Source: UBA11346 sp038203025 (GTDB lineage Bacteria > Planctomycetota > UBA11346). Taken from it: a stretch of DNA of 37,098 nucleotides. Position numbers and translations under genes: made by a program. The stretch covers positions 1-37,098 of the forward strand of contig JBBREK010000010.1 in NCBI GenBank assembly GCA_038203025.1. Reading direction: 5' to 3'. The notes beneath the pieces were generated by a model. The model had not been told where the DNA came from. It saw only the letters and a list, made by a program, of their open reading frames with translations, and did not search any database. Shown here one piece after another: positions 10,601-17,357 of the stretch (positions are counted from its first letter, which is position 1; each line of letters starts with the position of its first letter).

Positions 10601-13303
10601 GTGGCGCTGGTGGCCCGGCGAGGCGGCCTGGCCGACCAGATCGCCAGGGTTTCGCCGGAGGCACGGGTCATGCCGTTGCACGCCGCAAGGCGCATTCCTG
10701 CTCACCTGGTGCACCCGCCAGTCGAGGCGCCGACCGCCCCGGTGCCAGCGCTTGAACTGTTCAACGGGCTGGGCGGCTTCGCCTCGGATGGCCGCGAATA
10801 CGTCACCATCCTGAGCCCCGGCCAATCGACCCCGGCGCCCTGGATCAACGTCATAGCGAATCCAAACTTCGGCTTCCACGTTCCGACCGAGGGCGGCGGC
10901 TTCACATGGTCCGTAAACAGCCGCGAGAACCAGATCACCCCATGGTCGAACGACCCAGTCAGCGACCGCACGGGCGAGGCCATCTACCTGCGCGACGATG
11001 AGAGCGGCGCGGTCTGGACCCCAACCGCGCAACCGATGCGCGACGATACGATGACCTACGTGGCGCGGCACGGCCGTGGCTACAGTCGCTTCGAACATGA
11101 GGCGCACGGCATCCGGGCCGCGCTGACGCAATCGGTGCCGCTGGGCGACAGCATCAAGATCTCGCGGCTGGTGTTGACCAATCGGTCGGGCCGCGACCGC
11201 CGGCTGAGCGTGACGGCCTATGTCGAATGGGTGCTTGGTCCTTCGCGCTCGGCAACCCTGTCCTTCGTCACCACGGCGATCGATCCCGAGACCGGCGCGA
11301 TGTTCGCGCGCAATCCATGGAACATCCCCTTCGGATCACGCGTCGCCTTCCTCGACCTGCGGGGCGCTCAGACCGACTGGACGGGCGACCGGCGGGAGTT
11401 CATCGGGCGCAACGGCTCCCTGTCGGACCCTGCCGCGCTGGCCAGTGGGGCGGCTCTGTCGGGCAATACGGGCGGGGGGCTCGACCCCTGTGGGGCCATG
11501 CGCAGGCAGATCACGTTGCCTGCGCATGGCAGCGTCGAAATCGCTTGCTTCCTGGGCCAGGCGGACGATGCCCATGCCGCGCGAGACTTGGTGATGCGGT
11601 ATCGCGCAGCCGACCTCGATGCGGTGGCGGCCGAGGTTGCGGCGCATTGGGCCGATGTGCTGGGCCGCATCCAGGTCCGCACGCCCGAACGGTCGATGGA
11701 CATCATGCTGAATGGCTGGCTGCTGTATCAGGCCCTTGCTTGTCGCGTCTGGGCCCGAGCCGGCTTCTACCAGGCCAGTGGTGCCTATGGGTTTCGTGAT
11801 CAGTTGCAGGACGGCATGGCGCTGGTCACGTCCCGCCCCGCGGAGACGCGCGCGCATCTGCTTCGCGCGGCATCCCGGCAGTTCACCGAGGGCGACGTGC
11901 AGCATTGGTGGCTGCCGCATTCCGGCCAAGGCGTGCGAACCCGCATCTCCGACGACCGCGCTTGGCTGGCGCTGGCGGTGGATCACTACATCACGGCCAC
12001 CGGCGATACCGGTGTGCTCGACGAACAGGTGCCGTTCCTGGAAGCCGCAATGCTCGCGCCCGGCGAACACGATCGCTTCTTCCAGCCGCAGGCGAGTGAG
12101 ACCACAGCTACTTTGTTCGAGCACTGCGCGCGCGCACTCGATCAGAGCATGGCGGTCGGCCGTCATGGACTGCCGCTGATGGGTACCGGCGACTGGAACG
12201 ACGGCATGAATCGGGTGGGCGAGAACGGCGAGGGCGAAAGCGTCTGGCTCGGCTGGATGTTGCACAGCGCCTGCACCGTTTTCGCCCGGCGCGCCGAGGC
12301 CCGCGATGACGTGGCCCATGCCACGGCGTGGCGTTCCCATGCGGCCAAACTGCAGACGGCATTGGAACGCGAGGCCTGGGATGGCGACTGGTACCGGCGC
12401 GCATTCTACGATGACGGTACGCCGCTCGGTACCGCCGCTGGCACGGAATGCCGGATCGATTCCATTGCTCAATCATGGGCCGTGCTGTCCGGCGCGGCAG
12501 ACCCGGTGCGCGCCGCCCATGCGGCCGCCTCGGCCGAACGCGAACTGATCCGGCCGGCAGATCGCCTGGCGCTGCTGTTCGCGCCGCCCTTCGACAAGAC
12601 CGAGCATGACCCCGGCTACATCAAGGCCTATCCGCCCGGCGTGCGGGAGAATGGTGGCCAGTACACCCATGCCGGGCTGTGGCTGGTCATGGCATTCGCC
12701 GCACTTGGCGAGGGCGGCAAGGCCGGCAGGCTGTTCACGATGCTCAACCCGATCAGCCACACCCGCACGCGTTCGGACGTGCATCGCTACAAGGTCGAGC
12801 CGTATGTCGTGGCCGCCGACATCAACGCCACGCCGCCACATGCCGGTCGGGGCGGCTGGACCTGGTACACGGGATCATCTGGCTGGATGCAGCGCGCCGG
12901 CATGGAGAGCATCCTGGGGTTGCGTGTCCAGGCAGGAACCCTGCTGTTCAACCCGTGCATCCCGGCGGACTGGCCCAGCTTCGAGGTGACGTTGCGGCAT
13001 GGCACGGCACGCTACGAAATCCGCGTCGATAACCCCGAGGGCTTCGAGCGTGGCATTGCGGAGGCAACTCTTGATGGGGCGTCACTCGGAAGCGGTCCAC
13101 TGCTTCTGCGACTGGTCGAGGACGGTGCCGTCCACCGGTTGCTGGTTCGCCTCGGACCGCAGAGGCCGACGTCGGGTCAGGTTATCAGGCCCGCGCATGA
13201 CTCGGACACCACTGGCGACTGGAGCGGAAGCGCCATCGCCACACGGCCAACCGATGGGGAAGCAGTGATAGCCCGCAATACGCTGGCAGGACTGCTGCCA
13301 TGA
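4661..13303 (+). CDS. ndvB: Cyclic beta-1,2-glucan synthase (NdvB/ChvB family)
   Basis: About 2,880 residues, the family's usual giant size. This inner-membrane enzyme builds cyclic beta-1,2-glucan from UDP-glucose for export to the periplasm. Order of parts: N-terminal region starting near APVRAEIFGVERLE; hydrophobic segments at about 405-455; a GT84 glycosyltransferase core with LDADTR at 621-626 and QRHHRW at 767-772; further membrane segments at about 815-980; a glycoamylase-like (cyclising) domain at about 1300-1510 (YQYSNFGVPSLGLKRGL); and two beta-sandwich modules. The C-terminal GH94 domain has the catalytic motif GTGDWNDGMNRVG (DWND at 2511-2514). In characterised homologues the GH94 part trims the chain by phosphorolysis and so sets ring size. 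The start at 4661 has GGGAG ten bases upstream; an in-frame ATG at 4592 has none. The stop overlaps atpD by ATGA. Confidence 0.93.
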   Translation: MLQNPFRRAPPAIWNDKAPVRAEIFGVERLEMHGRSLAADQAVTTRKRRGDPLGRRLAANGECLLACYAGMVEAVDEARPITPAGEWLIDNFHLVERQIRAVRLNLPPGFYRQLPKLVGGPFAGYPRMLGVAWAYVAHTDSSFDPGTFTRFLRAYQTVQPLSIGELWASSITLRIVLIENLRRLAERIHGNHLAEQAADRIADRLLGAKGMAAETAAGVLTGHAGGPLDDAFAVQLVHRLRDQDPSVTPALAWLDQRLEMQGRTGEAVVQELHRTEGAANVTVRNIITSLRLIADVNWNEMFESVSLVDDVLAAGSAFATMDFATRNLYRSAIEELAARSEGSELDVARSAVAAAQRAPNDPRKSDPGYHLLAGGRRDFEIEIGFRPPFRAWPGRLNRASGIGGYAAAVACTTLLVLAVPLFLVGALGLGWVWLATLAVLGIIPAQDLAVALVNRAVTSGFGARLLPGLELLDGVPPELRTMVVVPTLLTSEGAIAELVERLEVHHLASPAGCMHYALLTDWTDAETEHAPDDDRLLAAAAAGIAELNRRLGPGPDGERFFLFHRRRVWNAGEARWMGWERKRGKLHELNQLLRGALDTSYIAINGLEPRPPADVRYVITLDADTRLPRETVGRLIGKMAHPLNRPRFDVAAGRVLEGYAVLQPRVTPSQPVGTEGSLFQRIFSSLSGIDPYALAVSDVYQDLFGEGSYNGKGIYEVDAFEASLAGRVPDSTLLSHDLFEGVYARSGLASDVEVVEEFPSRYDVGAQRHHRWARGDWQLLPWILGRKALGPARDDGAMPAIGRWKMLDNLRRSLSAPAAVLALLAGWLLPLPAAALLWTMFILATIALPTLVPVIAAIAPWRPGVTIASHGRALAHDLRTAIALSGLLVTFLAHQAWLMGDAIARTLWRLFASHRHLLQWVPAAQATRSRPLGLRGSFRNMSGGLVIGAVTGLVALLSGQWWLAAPFALLWLTSPAVARWASSAPRSAASLEVSPSDRHALRLTARRTWRFFETFVTSADHMLPPDNLQEDPAPVLARRTSPTNLGLYLLSTVSARDFGWIGTPDMVDRLGATLETMAGMERCRGHFYNWYDTGSLRPLDPKYISAVDSGNLAGHLIALANACREFSHAPPLSLAGITDAIDLAREEAGLLNDGQRTQTTTWRQLDGALAALRSAVALQANPGLAAQADTVVEIAQALAFERGNGAGDNLVFWVQACRNTLRSHLRERELDDETRAGLIERLAALEATARAMAMAMEFGFLLDPERSLLSIGYRVSEGTLDPSCYDLLASEARLASFFAVAKGDVPARHWFRLGRAMVPVGHGAALVSWSGSMFEYLMPSLVMRAPGGSLLETTNRLVVRRQIEHAAALQIPWGISESAYNARDLELTYQYSNFGVPSLGLKRGLSENRVIAPYATALAAMVDPTAACANLARLVEAGARGRYGFYEAVDYTRLRLPKGAVRAVIHAYMAHHQGMTIVALAAALDGGAMRRRFHAEPMVQATELLLQERMPREVAIVRPFAVEVKSAGRTVEEDPSGARHFTTAQQATPATHVMSNGRLSTMLTAAGSGYIRWGDIAVTRWREDATCDDFGSYTYLRDVQSGRVWSAGAQPTGAKPDSYGVTFHEDRAEFTRADGTLTTTLEVIVSSESDAEVRRVSVSNTGDAVREVEVTSYAELALARQADDIAHPAFSKLFVETEYLPEMGALLATRRKRGSGDPAIWAAQLSVVEGEAVAAPQFETDRARFLGRGHGARCPTAMSGGGRLSGTVGTVLDPIFALRRRIRVAPGAVARVAFWTVVAPTREALLDAVDKHRDAGAFSRAATLAWTQAQVQMHHLGISPGTAALFQRLAGHLLHAAPAMRASSDMICRGGGAQSALWPHGISGDLPILLLRIDEMEHLGVARELMRAVEYWRAKQIAVDVVFLNDRQSSYIQDLQEALQALVRTSRVPQGADPRLGRVYVLRADLISPEAVALLAAAARVALVARRGGLADQIARVSPEARVMPLHAARRIPAHLVHPPVEAPTAPVPALELFNGLGGFASDGREYVTILSPGQSTPAPWINVIANPNFGFHVPTEGGGFTWSVNSRENQITPWSNDPVSDRTGEAIYLRDDESGAVWTPTAQPMRDDTMTYVARHGRGYSRFEHEAHGIRAALTQSVPLGDSIKISRLVLTNRSGRDRRLSVTAYVEWVLGPSRSATLSFVTTAIDPETGAMFARNPWNIPFGSRVAFLDLRGAQTDWTGDRREFIGRNGSLSDPAALASGAALSGNTGGGLDPCGAMRRQITLPAHGSVEIACFLGQADDAHAARDLVMRYRAADLDAVAAEVAAHWADVLGRIQVRTPERSMDIMLNGWLLYQALACRVWARAGFYQASGAYGFRDQLQDGMALVTSRPAETRAHLLRAASRQFTEGDVQHWWLPHSGQGVRTRISDDRAWLALAVDHYITATGDTGVLDEQVPFLEAAMLAPGEHDRFFQPQASETTATLFEHCARALDQSMAVGRHGLPLMGTGDWNDGMNRVGENGEGESVWLGWMLHSACTVFARRAEARDDVAHATAWRSHAAKLQTALEREAWDGDWYRRAFYDDGTPLGTAAGTECRIDSIAQSWAVLSGAADPVRAAHAAASAERELIRPADRLALLFAPPFDKTEHDPGYIKAYPPGVRENGGQYTHAGLWLVMAFAALGEGGKAGRLFTMLNPISHTRTRSDVHRYKVEPYVVAADINATPPHAGRGGWTWYTGSSGWMQRAGMESILGLRVQAGTLLFNPCIPADWPSFEVTLRHGTARYEIRVDNPEGFERGIAEATLDGASLGSGPLLLRLVEDGAVHRLLVRLGPQRPTSGQVIRPAHDSDTTGDWSGSAIATRPTDGEAVIARNTLAGLLP

Positions 13304-14727
13304 CCGACACGGAAACATCCGAGGGGATCGTGATGTCCGTGCGCGGTGCCGTCGTGGAACTTCACTTCGAAGGCACCACCGTGCCGGCCATCAACACGGC
13401 CGTCACCGTCGCCTGGGACAGGCCAGAAATCCTGATGCTCGAGGTGCACAGCCACATCGATCAGCAGACGGTGCGCGCCATCGCCCTGCAGCCAACCGCA
13501 GGGCTCGCGCGCGGCACCGTGGTGCACGCGACCGGGGCGCCGATCAGCGTGCCGGTGGGCGATGCGGTTCTGGGGCGGCTCCTCGACGTCGTCGGCGCGG
13601 TGCGCGATGGCGGGCCTGCACTGCCGGGCGACACGCCACGCCGATCGATCCATCACGCGCCGCCGGCCTTGAGCGACCAGACAGCGACAGCCAGCGTCTT
13701 CGAGACCGGGATCAAGGTGATCGACCTGCTGACACCGCTCGCGCTTGGCGGCAAGGCTGCCATGTTCGGCGGCGCCGGCGTTGGCAAGACCGTGCTGGTG
13801 ATGGAACTGATCCACGCCATGGTCGAGAAGTACCAGGGCATCTCGGTTTTCGCCGGCGTCGGCGAGCGGTCCCGCGAGGGCCATGAACTGCTGACCGACA
13901 TGCAGAAATCCGGTGTGCTGGGACGCACCGTGCTCGTCTATGGGCAGATGAACGAGCCGCCCGGCGCCCGCTGGCGGGTGCCGCTGACGGCACTGACCAT
14001 CGCCGAATACTTTCGCGACCAGAAGCACCAGAACGTGCTGTTGCTGATGGACAATGTCTTCCGCTTCGTCCAGGCTGGCAGCGAGCTGTCGAGCCTGCTG
14101 GGACGGCTGCCCTCGCGTGTCGGCTACCAGCCGACGCTGGCAACCGAGGTCGCCTTGCTGCAGGAACGCATCGCCTCGGTCGCGGGTGCGGCGGTCACCG
14201 CGATCCAGGCTGTCTACGTCCCCGCGGATGACTTCACCGATCCGGCGGTGACCGCCATCTCCAGCCATATCGACAGCATCATCATGCTTTCGCGAGAGTT
14301 GGCGGCGGAAGGGTTCTATCCCGCGATCGATCCGCTGGCCTCCTCCTCCGTGTTGCTCGACCCGCTAGTGCTCGGCGAGGATCACTACCGGATCGCGCAG
14401 CGGGTGCGCGAGACGCTGGCCCGCTTTCGCGAACTGGAGGACATCATTGCCCTGCTCGGCGTCGAGGAGCTCGGCGCCCCCGATCGGCTGGTGGTCAAAC
14501 GCGCGCGCCGGCTGCAACGCTTCCTCAGCCAGCCCTTCACGGTCACCGAGAGCTTCACCGGCATGCCAGGCCGCAGCGTGACCCGGGCTGAGACCCTCGA
14601 TGGCTGCCGCGCCATCCTTGATGGCGAGGCGGACGATTGGGCCGAAAGTTCCCTCTACATGGTCGGCACGCTGGACGACGCGCGGCAGAAGGAAGCGGTG
14701 GCACGCAAGCCGGAGTCCACGCCATGA
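13300..14727 (+). CDS. atpD: N-type ATPase subunit beta
   Basis: 475 residues. Catalytic subunit of the soluble head. The P-loop GGAGVGKT is at residues 157-164, and the catalytic glutamate lies in GERSREGHEL (E189). The adenine-side signature follows: GQMNEPPGARWR, then MDNVFRFVQAGSELSSLLGR and GYQPTLATEV. In this operon type beta is the first gene, as here. That order (atpD-C-Q-R-B-E-F-A-G, no separate delta gene) marks the N-ATPase family, a horizontally spread second rotary ATPase found beside the housekeeping F-type enzyme. The ATG overlaps the glucan synthase stop, so translation of the two is probably coupled. No frame damage is seen in this gene. Confidence 0.95.
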   Translation: MTDTETSEGIVMSVRGAVVELHFEGTTVPAINTAVTVAWDRPEILMLEVHSHIDQQTVRAIALQPTAGLARGTVVHATGAPISVPVGDAVLGRLLDVVGAVRDGGPALPGDTPRRSIHHAPPALSDQTATASVFETGIKVIDLLTPLALGGKAAMFGGAGVGKTVLVMELIHAMVEKYQGISVFAGVGERSREGHELLTDMQKSGVLGRTVLVYGQMNEPPGARWRVPLTALTIAEYFRDQKHQNVLLLMDNVFRFVQAGSELSSLLGRLPSRVGYQPTLATEVALLQERIASVAGAAVTAIQAVYVPADDFTDPAVTAISSHIDSIIMLSRELAAEGFYPAIDPLASSSVLLDPLVLGEDHYRIAQRVRETLARFRELEDIIALLGVEELGAPDRLVVKRARRLQRFLSQPFTVTESFTGMPGRSVTRAETLDGCRAILDGEADDWAESSLYMVGTLDDARQKEAVARKPESTP

Positions 14728-15140
14728 GGTTGCGCATCATCACGCCACTCAGCATTGTCATCGACACTCAGCCGATCCTGTCGCTGCGTGCCGAGGATGA
14801 GAGCGGCAGCTTCGGAATCCTGCCCGGACATGCGGATTTCCTCACCAGCCTGAGCATCGGCGTGGTGAGCTGGAAGGACTCCGCCCAGGCGCAGCACTAC
14901 TGCGCCGTGCGGCGCGGCGTGCTCAGCGTCACCGCCGGGAACGATATCAGCATCACCACGCGGGAGGCCGTGCCGGGCGAGGACCTTGCGACGCTCGATG
15001 CGACGGTCGTCGCCCATTTCCGAGCTGATATCGAGACCGATCGGACCGAACGCTCCGAGGCCATCCGCCTGCAGATCAGCGCGATCCGCCGGATCGTCGG
15101 CCAACTGGGCGGTCGCCAGGACGGGAAGCCGCCGGGATGA
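14724..15140 (+). CDS. atpC: N-type ATPase subunit epsilon
   Basis: 138 residues. The N-terminal beta-sandwich (MRLRIITPLSIVIDTQPILS, then GSFGILPGHADFLTSL) is the typical epsilon fold sitting at the foot of the gamma shaft. A short C-terminal helical pair (TDRTERSEAIRLQISAIRR) follows. Epsilon joins rotor and head and in many enzymes restrains ATP hydrolysis. The start ATG overlaps the atpD stop by ATGA, and the stop in turn overlaps the next ATG, so the operon is read with tight coupling. Length and motif order are normal for the family. Confidence 0.92.
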   Translation: MRLRIITPLSIVIDTQPILSLRAEDESGSFGILPGHADFLTSLSIGVVSWKDSAQAQHYCAVRRGVLSVTAGNDISITTREAVPGEDLATLDATVVAHFRADIETDRTERSEAIRLQISAIRRIVGQLGGRQDGKPPG

Positions 15141-15421
15141 GAACGCCACCCGAGGAACAGGATCCGTTGGTGAAGGGCGTCCGTGTGCGGGCGGAACGGC
15201 AGCGGCTTTGGTCGCGCGACGGCGAGGCGTCGGTGGCCCGTCACCTGGCGCAGATCGGCGTCCTCGGCTGGATGATCGTCGTGCCCATGCTGCTCGGCGC
15301 TTTTCTTGGCCGCTGGATCGACGGCTTGCAGGGCACCGGTGTGTTCTGGACCGCGCCGCTGCTGCTGCTCGGCCTGGCGCTGGGAAGCTGGTCGGCGTGG
15401 AAATGGATGCACGACTCATGA
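15137..15421 (+). CDS. atpQ: N-ATPase-specific membrane protein AtpQ (AtpI/AtpZ-like)
   Basis: 94 residues. A charged cytoplasmic N-terminus of about 35 residues is followed by two hydrophobic helices: GVLGWMIVVPMLLGAFLGRW, and a second around TAPLLLLGLALGSWSAW. This is the AtpQ position and architecture of N-ATPase operons, related to the AtpI/AtpZ group. AtpI-type proteins are thought to help c-ring assembly, and a divalent-cation role has been proposed; neither is tested for AtpQ in this organism. It overlaps atpC and atpR by four bases on each side. Confidence 0.85.
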   Translation: MRTPPEEQDPLVKGVRVRAERQRLWSRDGEASVARHLAQIGVLGWMIVVPMLLGAFLGRWIDGLQGTGVFWTAPLLLLGLALGSWSAWKWMHDS

Positions 15422-15678
15422 ACGTTGCGCTCTCGCTCTGCCTAGGCGTCCTGACGGGGCTGATCTTCTTCCGCGCGCTGTGGTGGACAACCCGTCGTTT
15501 GCTCGGCGGCCAGGGTGTGCTGCTGATGCTCGCCTGCCATCTTGGCCGCTTCGCCTTGCTCGGCGGCGGGCTGGTCTGGGCTGCGCGCCTCGGCATCTGG
15601 CCGTTGCTGGCCATGGCCTGCGGCATCACCCTCGCGCGCGTGGTGACGCTGCGCCAGCTCCGGAGCATGCCCGGATGA
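15418..15678 (+). CDS. atpR: N-ATPase-specific membrane protein AtpR
   Basis: 86 residues, almost wholly hydrophobic, with three probable membrane helices (NVALSLCLGVLTGLIFF; LLMLACHLGRFALLGGGLVW; GIWPLLAMACGITLARVV). An arginine sits in the middle helix (HLGRFALL), a feature of the AtpR family. In published comparative work AtpR is limited to N-ATPase operons and is suggested to contact the c-ring or aid its assembly. The ATG at 15418 overlaps the atpQ stop and the TGA overlaps the atpB start. The assignment depends mainly on operon position plus topology, which agree. Confidence 0.85.
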   Translation: MNVALSLCLGVLTGLIFFRALWWTTRRLLGGQGVLLMLACHLGRFALLGGGLVWAARLGIWPLLAMACGITLARVVTLRQLRSMPG

Positions 15679-16367
15679 ATTCCCCGCTCAGCAGCGTGGC
15701 GCTTTTTCATCTTGGCCCGGTGCCGATCAGCGAGGCCGTGCTGGTGACCTGGGGCCTCATGGCGGTGCTGATCCTGGCCGGGTTTCTGCTTGGCCGCAGG
15801 CTGAGCCTTGTGCCCTCGGCGACGCAGGCCTTTCTGGAGCTGATCGTCACGGCCGTGGATGGCCAGATCCGCGACACGATGCGGGTCGAGCCAGGCCCCT
15901 ACCGCGCTTTCATCGGCACGCTCTTCCTGTTCATCTTCGTCGCCAACTGGACGACGCTGGTGCCCGGCGTCGAACCCCCCACGACCCAGCTCGAAACCGA
16001 TGCGGCGCTCGCCTGGGTGGTCTTCCTTGCCGTCATCTGGTTCGGCGTGCGGGCCGGAGGATGGCGCGGCTACCTGGCGAGTTTTGCCACACCAAACCTC
16101 ATCATGGTCCCCCTCAACATCGTCCAGAGCCTCACACGCAGCTTCTCGATGATGGTTCGCCTGTTCGGCAATGTCATGAGCGGCGTTTTCGTGGTCGGCA
16201 TCGTGATGTCACTCGCCGGGCTTCTCGTGCCGATCCCCCTGATGGCGCTCGATCTGCTGACCGGCGCCGTGCAGGCCTACATCTTCGCGGTCCTCGCGAT
16301 GGTGTTCATCGCCGGCGTTGTCGAGGATTCGAAACGCCCCGCCGCCAAAATTCTCGAAAGGAAATAG
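15675..16367 (+). CDS. atpB: N-type ATPase subunit a
   Basis: 230 residues with five or six membrane helices. The stator subunit a provides the two half-channels for the ion. The essential arginine is visible in SFSMMVRLFGNVMSG, within the family pattern (N-I-V-Q-S-L-T-R-S..R-L-F-G-N). The conserved end around FAVLAMVFIAGVVEDSKRP is also present. The N-terminus (PLSSVALFHLGPVPISEAV) is short compared with E. coli AtpB, as expected for N-ATPases. The ATG overlaps the atpR stop. A strong ribosome-binding site for the next gene (AAAGGAAA, 16357-16364) is built into its last codons. Confidence 0.93.
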   Translation: MNSPLSSVALFHLGPVPISEAVLVTWGLMAVLILAGFLLGRRLSLVPSATQAFLELIVTAVDGQIRDTMRVEPGPYRAFIGTLFLFIFVANWTTLVPGVEPPTTQLETDAALAWVVFLAVIWFGVRAGGWRGYLASFATPNLIMVPLNIVQSLTRSFSMMVRLFGNVMSGVFVVGIVMSLAGLLVPIPLMALDLLTGAVQAYIFAVLAMVFIAGVVEDSKRPAAKILERK

Positions 16368-16369
16368 CC

Positions 16370-16615
16370 ATGGACTGGTTGGCCCTCACCAGCATGATTT
16401 GCGCCGCCTTCGCCGTCTCCTTCGGCGCCATCGGGCCCGCGCTCGCCTAAGGCCGTGCCGTAGCCGCCGCGATGGACGCCATCGCCCGCCAGCCCGAGGC
16501 CGCCAGCACCATCTCGCGCACGCTGTTTGTCGGCCTCGCCATGATCGAGACCACCGCGATCTACTGCCTGGTGATCGCATTGCTGCTGCTGTTCGCCAAT
16601 CCGCTGCTGGCGTGA
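16370..16615 (+). pseudogene. atpE: N-type ATPase rotor subunit c, with in-frame stop
   Basis: The frame encodes an 81-residue two-helix c subunit but is interrupted by TAA at codon 27 (16448-16450). Before it: MDWLALTSMICAAFAVSFGA then IGPALA, the first helix. After it, in the same frame: GRAVAAAMDAIARQPEAA (loop with the usual RQPEA), then the second helix GLAMIETTAIYCLVIALLLL. The ion-binding set E60, T61, T62, Y65 is intact. The stop is exactly 33 codons before E60, the same spacing as Q32 to E65 in the Na+-binding Ilyobacter c subunit, so it replaces the first-helix ion ligand (normally Gln or Glu). A single base change from CAA or GAA would cause it. The strong ribosome-binding site is kept. 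Either a recent inactivating mutation, a base-calling error, or a read-through site. Confidence 0.85.
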
Positions 16616-16619
16616 TGGC

Positions 16620-17357
16620 ATGAGCATCGACTGGTGGAGCCTTGGCCTCCAGAGCATCAACATCGCCGTGCTCGTCTGGCTGCTCGGCCGGTTCTTCTGG
16701 CGCCCGGTGGCGGGCATGATCGAAACACGGCGCAAGGCCGCCGAGAGCACCCTGGCGGAAGCCGAAGCCAGTCGCGCAGAGGCCAGCTCGGCGCTTGCCG
16801 ACATCGAGGCCACCCGGGCCGGCTTCGCCGCCGAGCGCGACGCCGTGCTCGCCGCCGCACAGGAACAGGCGGAGAAAGCGACTGCGGCACGGCGGGCTGA
16901 GGACGATAGCGTGGCCGCAACGCGCGAGATGGCGGCGCGTGCCGCGGTCGCCCAGGACCGCGCCGAGGCCGAGGCGGAATGGTCGCGGGGCGCCGTCACC
17001 CTGGCGACAGAAATGGCCGGCAGGCTCGCCGCACGTCTGGAGGGCAGCGCGGTCCGTGCCGCCTTTCTCGACTGGCTCTTGCAAGGCATCCGCGCGCAGC
17101 CCGAGTCCGTGCGCAAAGCCGCTGCAGCCGAAGGCAGCGCGCTGGAGGCCACCACCGCCACGCCGCTTGATACGGCCGAGCAAGATCATCACCGGAAGAT
17201 GATCAGCGAGGCGCTCGGCGGGCGCCCGGAGATCACCTTCACGGTCGATCCCGACCTGATCGCCGGAATCGAGCTGCGCAGCCAGCACCTGGAGGTCGGC
17301 AATAGCTGGCGGGCCGACCTGGCGCGGATGCAGAAGGAGCTCGCGCATGGCGGATGA
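16620..17357 (+). CDS. atpF: N-type ATPase subunit b with delta-like C-terminus
   Basis: 245 residues, longer than the ~155 of common b subunits. One N-terminal membrane helix (INIAVLVWLLGRFFWRPVAG) leads into a long Ala/Glu-rich coiled coil (about 35-125). The C-terminal ~60 residues (ISEALGGRPEITFTVDPDLI, then AGIELRSQHLEVGNSWRADL) resemble the end of subunit delta (the D-P-x-L-I-A-G-I pattern). N-ATPase operons lack a delta gene, and the long b subunit is believed to take over part of the peripheral-stalk contact with the head. It starts four bases after the atpE stop, so loss of translation through atpE may lower its expression. Its end overlaps atpA by 11 bases. Confidence 0.9.
   Translation: MSIDWWSLGLQSINIAVLVWLLGRFFWRPVAGMIETRRKAAESTLAEAEASRAEASSALADIEATRAGFAAERDAVLAAAQEQAEKATAARRAEDDSVAATREMAARAAVAQDRAEAEAEWSRGAVTLATEMAGRLAARLEGSAVRAAFLDWLLQGIRAQPESVRKAAAAEGSALEATTATPLDTAEQDHHRKMISEALGGRPEITFTVDPDLIAGIELRSQHLEVGNSWRADLARMQKELAHGG

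Noticed and set aside
16448..16450. Recoding of the atpE stop as selenocysteine or pyrrolysine
   Set aside because: Those amino acids use TGA and TAG, not TAA, and no recoding hairpin is visible after the codon. Mutation or base error is simpler.
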